DNA from: Calditrichaceae bacterium
GTDB lineage: Bacteria; Calditrichota; Calditrichia; Calditrichales; Calditrichaceae
Reading direction: 5' to 3'
Length of the DNA: 9,995 nt
Assembly: GCA_030622395.1 (NCBI GenBank)
Contig: JAUXGF010000057.1
Location: 1-9,995 of the forward strand
Each line of letters opens with the position of its first letter. Positions within the stretch are counted from its first letter, which is position 1. Below are positions 4,845-9,995 of this stretch, piece after piece. Position numbers and translations under genes: made by a program. The notes under the pieces were generated by a model. The model had not been told where the DNA came from, searched no databases, and worked only from the letters and a program-made list of their open reading frames with translations.

Positions 4845-7800
4845 TTACCTATTCGTTGAATCCGGCTGTGTCTCTGTTGTTACTCGTTTTTTTCTTACGG
4901 TTATTTTAGTTTCCATAGAATCTTCCGCTTCGCCGTCCGATACGCTGACCGTAATCGTATGATCGCCGACTTGGTTCGCTGCGGGAGTCCAGCTAAACTC
5001 GCCAGACTTAGAATCGACACTGGCGCCGGATGGCAAATTACTGCCTTTAAAAGTAAAACTATCGTCCGTATCCGGATCGTCAGCGGAATATTTGAAATTT
5101 ATTGCGCTTCCCGCCTCAATGTTTTTTGTCCTCGACCCCTTAATCTTCGGCTCTCTATTCACATTCTTAACAGTAATTTTCACAGCTTTTGTAACCGTTT
5201 CTTCGCCGTCGCTTACATTAATCTTCACAGTATTCTCGCCAGCTTGATCATAGCCTGGCTTCCATCTAAAGGTTTGAGTAGCGGGATCAAATTTTGCGCC
5301 TTCCGGCAGATCCGAAGCCGAATAAGAAAGTTCTGTTCCGCTATCCTCATCACTTGCTTCAACCTTAAAATAAAAAGCTTTGCTTTCATCAGTAACCTGA
5401 TCAGGAACTTCGCTGATTTTTGGCGCATGGTTAAAATTCTTAACCGTGATGGTAATTGTTTTTACAGCCTCATCCGTTCCATCGCTTACCTTAAATACTG
5501 CGGTATACGTCCCTCCCTGTTCAAAATTAGGCTTCCATGAAAATGTCTGATCAACGCCGTTAAAACTTGCCCCCTCCGGCAGTCCTTCCGCACTATAAGT
5601 TAATTTAGAACCTACATCGTCGTCACCGGCGTTTACTTTAAACTTTAACTCATTATCTTCAACTATTTCTTTATCTTCAAGATCAACAAATTTAGGAGAA
5701 CGATTAATATTCCCCACAGTAATTTGAGCAGTAGTAGAGGTCTCTTCTTTACCGTCGCTTAGTTTAAAAGTAACTGAATATGAACCTTCCTGTTCAAAAC
5801 CAGGCGTCCAGCTAAACGCTTGATTAATAGGATCAAAGTTAGCGCCCTCAGGTAAACTTTCAGCCGAATATGTTAAAGTATTATCCGTATCCTCATCACT
5901 GCCGGTAACCGTAAATTTTAACTCTTCACTTTCTTTAACTGTTTGAGCGGCTGTCTCATTTAAAACAGGCGCATGATTCAAATCTCCGATAGTTATAACG
6001 ACGCTTTGTTCTGCGGAAAGATTTCCCGTATCGGTTACCTTAAAATTAATGGTAAAAGCTCCCGCTTGCAGAAAATTAGGCTGCCAATTCATTATGCCGG
6101 TTTGCGAATCAAATAATGCGCCTTCCGGTAAACCCTCTGCGCTGAATGTCAATTTACCTTCATCTTCCCTGTCAGGATCCGAAGCCTGTAAACTGATTGT
6201 CAACGGCGTGTTTTCAACGCCCTCTACTGCGGCAATCGCTTCCAAACCCGGAGTCCGGTTAACATTATTTACTGTTATATTAAAACTCTTTTCATCAGTT
6301 AAGCCGCCGCCGTCTGTGGCTGTTACGGTTATACCGCTGTATACGCCCGACTGATCATAAGTCGCTGTCCAACTGAACATTCCTGCCGCCGCGTCAAATA
6401 CTGCGCCCTCCGGTAAATTGCCGACAGATAAAATCACCTTGCCCGCATCTTCTTTGTCCGGATCGGAAAACTCAATCTTTAACGTCCACGGACTGTTCTC
6501 ATCAATAGTTTGATCTGACGGCGAAATCAGCTCCGGCGGACGGTTAATATGATTTACCGTAATCTTTAACGGCTGCGCAACTGTAAAGGCTCCGTCGGCA
6601 ACGCTAAACGTTACTGTATAGTCACCGGACTGATCATAAGTCGGAGTCCACGAAAGCGTTAAATTATCAGCGTCAAACTGGGCGCCCTCCGGTAAATCCG
6701 CCGCCGTATAAACAATCTTCCCTTCATCTTCCGCATCAGGATCGGAAGCCGGAACTAAATTGAATACCAACGCCATATTCTCATCAACTGCCTGCGACGC
6801 CTGCTCTGAAAAAACAGGTGTGCGGTTTATATGATTAGCAGTAATGGCTACTTCCTTCTCCGCCGTTAAACCCGACGGATCCGTATTGATAAACTTGATC
6901 GTATATGCGCCCGACTGCTCGTAAGTGGGAGTCCAGTCAAATTTGCCGGCAGCGGCGTCAAATACTGCGCCCTCCGGTAAATTCACCGCCGATAATATCC
7001 ATTTGCCCTCGTCTTCCACATCCGGGTCGGAACCGGCAACCGCAAAACTCAACAGCTCATTCTCATTCACCGTCTGCGCTGTTATGTCGGCAATCGCCGG
7101 ATTACGATTTACATGATTAACAGTTATGTCCGTCTCTTTCGTATCCGTTAACCTGCCGTCGCTCACTGTAAAACTTAAATGATAACTGCCGGATTGATCA
7201 TAAGTCGGAGTCCATGAAAAAGACGTTCCTTCCAAAACCGCACCATCGGGAAGCCCCTCTACGCTGTAAGTAAGCTTGCCTTCATCCTCCCTGTCGGGAT
7301 CGGAAGCGCTTAAATCAAATGTCAGCGGAACATTTTCATCTACGCTCTTTAAACCTATATCCGCCAATACAGACACGCGGTTAACATGAGCAACCGTAAT
7401 ATTCATAGATTTTTTATCTGATAGACCCGGCGGATCCTGTACTTTAAATGCTATATTTTCGTAACTTCCGGATTGTTCAAAAGTAGGCGTCCAGGTAACT
7501 ATTAAAGAATCAGGATTAAAAACCGCCCCCTGCGGTAAATTTTCTACTGTGTACTGCAATTTACCTTGATCTTCCACATCGGGATCGCTGCCGGTTATGG
7601 AATAAGTTAATAGATTGTTTTCATCAACCGTTTGATTAGCAATTTTTTCTAACACAGGCGGACGGTTGACGTGATTTACGGTTATATCAACCAGGATAGA
7701 ATCACCTAAAGCGCCGGCTGTAAATTTGAATAGTATTCCTTTATACACCCCGGATTGATCATAAGTCGGCGTCCAGGAAAATACAGCGTCAGCGGCGTCA

Positions 7801-9494
7801 AATACTGCGCCGTCAGGTAAATTCTGCGCTTCATAACTCAGGGCATTCTGATCTTCCCCATCCGGATCGCTTCCGCTTATGGTAAAAGTTAATAGATTAT
7901 TTTCATCAACACTCTGAGGATCAACAGGATTAAGCGTCGGTTTACGATCAACATGATAGACCGTTATTACAGCCGCGTCGGGCATTAACTCTCCTGCCGG
8001 GTCATGAATGGCAAAATCTATCGTATAAACGCCTGATTGCTCATAGGTAGGCATCCAGTTGAATACTCGTTTTTTTGGATTAAAGCTTGCGCCCTCAGGC
8101 ATATTTTCCGCAGTATAGGTCAACAATCCTTTATCTTCAATATCCGGATCAGAACCTTCCTGCACTTTAAAAGTCAGCATATTATTTTCATTTATTTCCG
8201 GATCTTCCACATCAGGAATTGAAGGTCCGCGGTTAACATGTTTTACATTTATATCAAATTTGGCGCTTGTTTTAAGCTGAGTAGCTGTTTTTTCAACAGC
8301 GGTTATGATTATCCCCGGATACAATCCTGATTGTTCATAACTGGGCGTCCAACTTAACATTCCTGAAAGAGTATCAAATTTAGCGCTGTCCGGTAAATTT
8401 TCAACAGTAAAGATAAACTTATCGCCGTCGGGATCATAAGCTTCCGGAAAAACAGTTAAATTTTCATCTTCATTAACTGTTTTATTATCAATTTTTGCTA
8501 AAACAGGTGGTTTGTTATGTCTTAAAATTAAAGTATGAATATCAGCCGCCACATAAACATAAACATCGTGTTTCCATGCGGCATAAACTTTGCCATCTGC
8601 CTGATAATCGCCTTCTTTGACCGGTTTTTTCAGATCGGTTACATCAATAATTTCCAAACGCTTCCTTAATTCATTTGCCAAAAATACTGAGTTTCCGGCT
8701 TTAAAAGCATTATAAATAAATCCATCTATTGATAATTTACTAATCAACGCCGGAAACTTAGGATTAGACACGTCTAAAATCCATAAACCTTCAGGCCCAT
8801 TGGCAACGTAAGCTATACCGTTTTCAACTTGAACTGTTTTCGCATATTCTGTTTTATTATAATGCCCAAGTTTAACCGGATTTAATGCGTTTGAAACATC
8901 CAACGTAATTAACCCGCCTGACTTATCCGCAACATATAGCGTTGATCCATCCAAATACAAACCCCATGCCCAGCCCGGCGTATCATAACTTGTTACATAA
9001 TGCGGGTGATCAATATCTCTAATACTGTAAATACCTATACCATGCTCTTCTTCAGCGACATAGATATAGGGATAATCGGCTACAACCCAATAGGCGTCGC
9101 CCTTTGTATCTATTTTTGCCACTTCTATAATACTTTTTGGATTGGAAATGTCTAAAACGGAAACTCCATCTAATTCATTAGACATGTAAGCATAATCATC
9201 CTGAATAAATACATTGTGAGCTCGATGCCCGGTAGCAAAAGTTCCCAATTCTTTAGGCTGCTTAACATTTACTACATCCAAAATTTGCAACCCGGCCCAT
9301 ATATCCGTTACATATAATCGATTGTTTTTGTAAAATAAATTTTGTATTCCGTCTTTCACCTGCTGCCCGGATTCCAGCTTAGCGGGCATAAAAGAACTTA
9401 TAAATTCTGCGCTGGCTTGTTGTGCATTGCCGCCGGTATGTAAAACAAACACAAAAGCGATAATAATGGAACAAAAGATGCCTCTGGCATTCAT
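4845..9494 (-). CDS. Giant secreted LVIVD beta-propeller/cadherin-like repeat protein
   Basis: A 1549-residue exported protein of unknown specific function. Residues 1-24 form a signal peptide: MNARG, a hydrophobic core to about residue 18, probable cleavage after GNA. Residues 50-326 hold about seven LVIVD-type repeats of about 40 residues, with cores such as GLQILDV, GVSVLDIS and GLWILDVS, consistent with a seven-bladed propeller. From Pro329 almost to the C-terminus run 13 cadherin/putative Ig-like repeats (CADG/He_PIG type) with the consensus VNRPP ... VDEN ... SDPDxED ... LPEGAxFD ... FSWTPTYxQSG ... ITV. The acidic SDPD loops may bind Ca2+ (inference). The C-terminus is a short basic-polar tail with no T9SS sorting domain, LPXTG or membrane anchor, unlike the left-edge gene. 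A role in adhesion, matrix or surface-layer function is likely. ATG 9494 is chosen because AAGGAG (9501-9506) lies 6 bases upstream and the signal peptide begins there; an ATG 10 codons further upstream has no such support. Confidence 0.88.
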   Translation of the reverse strand: MNARGIFCSIIIAFVFVLHTGGNAQQASAEFISSFMPAKLESGQQVKDGIQNLFYKNNRLYVTDIWAGLQILDVVNVKQPKELGTFATGHRAHNVFIQDDYAYMSNELDGVSVLDISNPKSIIEVAKIDTKGDAYWVVADYPYIYVAEEEHGIGIYSIRDIDHPHYVTSYDTPGWAWGLYLDGSTLYVADKSGGLITLDVSNALNPVKLGHYNKTEYAKTVQVENGIAYVANGPEGLWILDVSNPKFPALISKLSIDGFIYNAFKAGNSVFLANELRKRLEIIDVTDLKKPVKEGDYQADGKVYAAWKHDVYVYVAADIHTLILRHNKPPVLAKIDNKTVNEDENLTVFPEAYDPDGDKFIFTVENLPDSAKFDTLSGMLSWTPSYEQSGLYPGIIITAVEKTATQLKTSAKFDINVKHVNRGPSIPDVEDPEINENNMLTFKVQEGSDPDIEDKGLLTYTAENMPEGASFNPKKRVFNWMPTYEQSGVYTIDFAIHDPAGELMPDAAVITVYHVDRKPTLNPVDPQSVDENNLLTFTISGSDPDGEDQNALSYEAQNLPDGAVFDAADAVFSWTPTYDQSGVYKGILFKFTAGALGDSILVDITVNHVNRPPVLEKIANQTVDENNLLTYSITGSDPDVEDQGKLQYTVENLPQGAVFNPDSLIVTWTPTFEQSGSYENIAFKVQDPPGLSDKKSMNITVAHVNRVSVLADIGLKSVDENVPLTFDLSASDPDREDEGKLTYSVEGLPDGAVLEGTSFSWTPTYDQSGSYHLSFTVSDGRLTDTKETDITVNHVNRNPAIADITAQTVNENELLSFAVAGSDPDVEDEGKWILSAVNLPEGAVFDAAAGKFDWTPTYEQSGAYTIKFINTDPSGLTAEKEVAITANHINRTPVFSEQASQAVDENMALVFNLVPASDPDAEDEGKIVYTAADLPEGAQFDADNLTLSWTPTYDQSGDYTVTFSVADGAFTVAQPLKITVNHINRPPELISPSDQTIDENSPWTLKIEFSDPDKEDAGKVILSVGNLPEGAVFDAAAGMFSWTATYDQSGVYSGITVTATDGGGLTDEKSFNITVNNVNRTPGLEAIAAVEGVENTPLTISLQASDPDREDEGKLTFSAEGLPEGALFDSQTGIMNWQPNFLQAGAFTINFKVTDTGNLSAEQSVVITIGDLNHAPVLNETAAQTVKESEELKFTVTGSDEDTDNTLTYSAESLPEGANFDPINQAFSWTPGFEQEGSYSVTFKLSDGKEETSTTAQITVGNINRSPKFVDLEDKEIVEDNELKFKVNAGDDDVGSKLTYSAEGLPEGASFNGVDQTFSWKPNFEQGGTYTAVFKVSDGTDEAVKTITITVKNFNHAPKISEVPDQVTDESKAFYFKVEASDEDSGTELSYSASDLPEGAKFDPATQTFRWKPGYDQAGENTVKINVSDGEETVTKAVKITVKNVNREPKIKGSRTKNIEAGSAINFKYSADDPDTDDSFTFKGSNLPSGASVDSKSGEFSWTPAANQVGDHTITVSVSDGEAEDSMETKITVRKKRVTTETQPDSTNR
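4877..8516 (-). repeat. Coding array of 13 cadherin/Ig-like repeats in two length classes
   Basis: Each unit starts at an N-x-x-P linker (HVNRPP, HINRTP, NVNREP) and ends with ITV. Linkers fall near 8516, 8236, 7954, 7672, 7388, 7114, 6834, 6552, 6267, 5984, 5712, 5442 and 5168. The first nine units have a period of about 280 bases (94 residues, with an EDEGK-type loop). The last four have a period of about 271 bases (90 residues, with a shorter DED-x-x-x-x-L loop). Units 3, 5, 7 and 8 share the 12-mer GATCATAAGTCG (+ strand) at 7757, 7196, 6632 and 6353. This suggests growth by duplication with later divergence or gene conversion. Confidence 0.82.
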
Positions 9495-9500
9495 GTCACG

Positions 9501-9506
9501 CTCCTT
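9501..9506 (-). promoter_or_regulatory. Ribosome binding site fixing the start of the giant repeat protein
   Basis: AAGGAG on the - strand, 6 bases before the ATG at 9492-9494. It selects the start that opens a clean signal peptide over the in-frame ATG at 9524. Confidence 0.8.
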
Positions 9507-9856
9507 ATTATAAATATAATCCAAACTATAATTATCCGAATTTTAATGGGTTAATTATATTCAATTTAACTTACATATTTTCCAAAATCAAGAAAGATTC
9601 ATTATCATTAAGATAATTCATAATTTATCGTCATTAATTAAAGGATTCTTTAGAAAACGCCTTTAAAAATTCAATTATTTTTTATTTGCAATATGATAAT
9701 TATGCGCGGCATTATCAAGTTTTTTCCTCTACTTTTTAATAACATAAGTAAATTTTAAAATCCGATAAATAATTAATTGACTTAGTCGTTATATTAAAAT
9801 ATTTTAAAACATTACACGGGATAGACTTTTCGGGTATAAAAAATAATTATATATAA
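9507..9856. other. AT-rich intergenic region upstream of the giant repeat protein
   Basis: About 350 bases of strongly AT-rich DNA without a credible ORF or RNA gene. It should contain the promoter of the - strand repeat protein, but several TTG and TATAAT-like matches at non-ideal spacings prevent picking one. No clear operator or riboswitch was seen. Confidence 0.6.
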
Positions 9857-9883
9857 AAGCTGTCAGCGATCAGCAATCAGCTT
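9857..9883. repeat. TCAGC-rich repeat with short inverted ends
   Basis: AAGCTG (9857-9862) and CAGCTT (9878-9883) flank near-identical direct units, TCAGCGA and TCAGCAA, followed by TCAGCTT. The compact symmetric shape suggests a small dispersed intergenic repeat. Copy number cannot be judged from this window. Confidence 0.5.
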
Positions 9884-9925
9884 GAGATTTCTTAATAACA
9901 ACTCTGACACTGCAGGAAGGGCTGA

Positions 9926-9995
9926 ATGCAGAGAGCTTTCTTAAAATATCGCGATATACATTCGTGCATTTGTTCGTTGACCTTATTAATTGTGA
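9926..9995 (+). CDS. Possible 5' end of an exported protein (partial)
   Basis: ATG 9926 is preceded by AGGAAGG (9914-9920) at a spacing of 5 bases, and the frame stays open to the window edge (23 complete codons). The peptide starts MQRAFLKYRDIHS and continues into a hydrophobic stretch, CICSLTLLIV. This resembles the charged n-region and start of the h-region of a signal peptide or membrane anchor. It would be divergent from the giant repeat protein. With so few codons it could be chance; a perfect palindrome ATATCGCGATAT (9946-9957) lies inside it. Confidence 0.38.
   Translation, partial: MQRAFLKYRDIHSCICSLTLLIV

Noticed and set aside
4959..8222. Several + strand ORFs of 60-190 codons opposite the repeat protein
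   Set aside because: They recur in step with the coding repeats, have no ribosome binding sites or recognisable domains, and are antisense shadows.
9495..9524. Ten-codon N-terminal extension of the giant repeat protein
   Set aside because: It would put charged residues before the signal peptide and include the AAGGAG that serves ATG 9494.
9946..9957. Perfect palindrome ATATCGCGATAT as an operator
   Set aside because: It falls downstream of the candidate start codon at 9926 and is a single short copy; nothing ties it to a regulator.

Overview
The window looks like chromosome from a low-GC Gram-negative bacterium of the FCB superphylum, perhaps near Calditrichota/KSB1. The clues are a C-terminal tail typical of type IX secretion (T9SS) cargo at the left edge, a giant exported beta-propeller/cadherin-like repeat protein, and intergenic DNA full of short palindromes and tandem repeats. 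The phylum is inferred; there is no rRNA or other marker gene here.

Layout, left to right. (1) The last 24 codons of a + strand exported protein end at 76, followed at once by a strong hairpin terminator (79-106). (2) About 350 bases without a convincing gene. (3) A stand-alone two-CBS-domain protein on the - strand (459-893). (4) A divergent intergenic region (894-1207) with a candidate promoter facing each way; both have the same hexamers, TTGCAA-N17-TAAAAT. (5) The most notable gene (1208-3412, +): an IscS/NifS-fold, selenocysteine-lyase-like PLP enzyme fused in frame to a complete SelD selenophosphate synthase. (6) A repeat-rich spacer (3413-3752) with a folded GC-rich element, a 7-bp triplet repeat and a long interrupted palindrome. 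(7) A calcineurin-like metallophosphoesterase (3753-4652, +) whose start is set by its ribosome binding site. (8) A 9-bp tandem repeat next to a bidirectional terminator (4692-4780), between convergent genes. (9) A 1549-residue secreted protein on the - strand (4845-9494): signal peptide, about seven LVIVD propeller blades, then 13 cadherin/Ig-like repeats. (10) AT-rich intergenic DNA with a short TCAGC-type repeat, and possibly the first 23 codons of a divergent + strand exported protein at the right edge.

Functional reading. The genes do not form one operon; most units are monocistronic, and neighbours are divergent, convergent or separated by repeats. The fusion protein would join release of selenium from selenocysteine (or sulfur from cysteine) to selenide activation by ATP, giving selenophosphate in one polypeptide. 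No selA, selB, selC or mnmH lies in the window, so the end use of selenophosphate cannot be read here. The surface protein and the left-edge T9SS-type tail belong to the cell envelope and are not obviously linked to the selenium gene.
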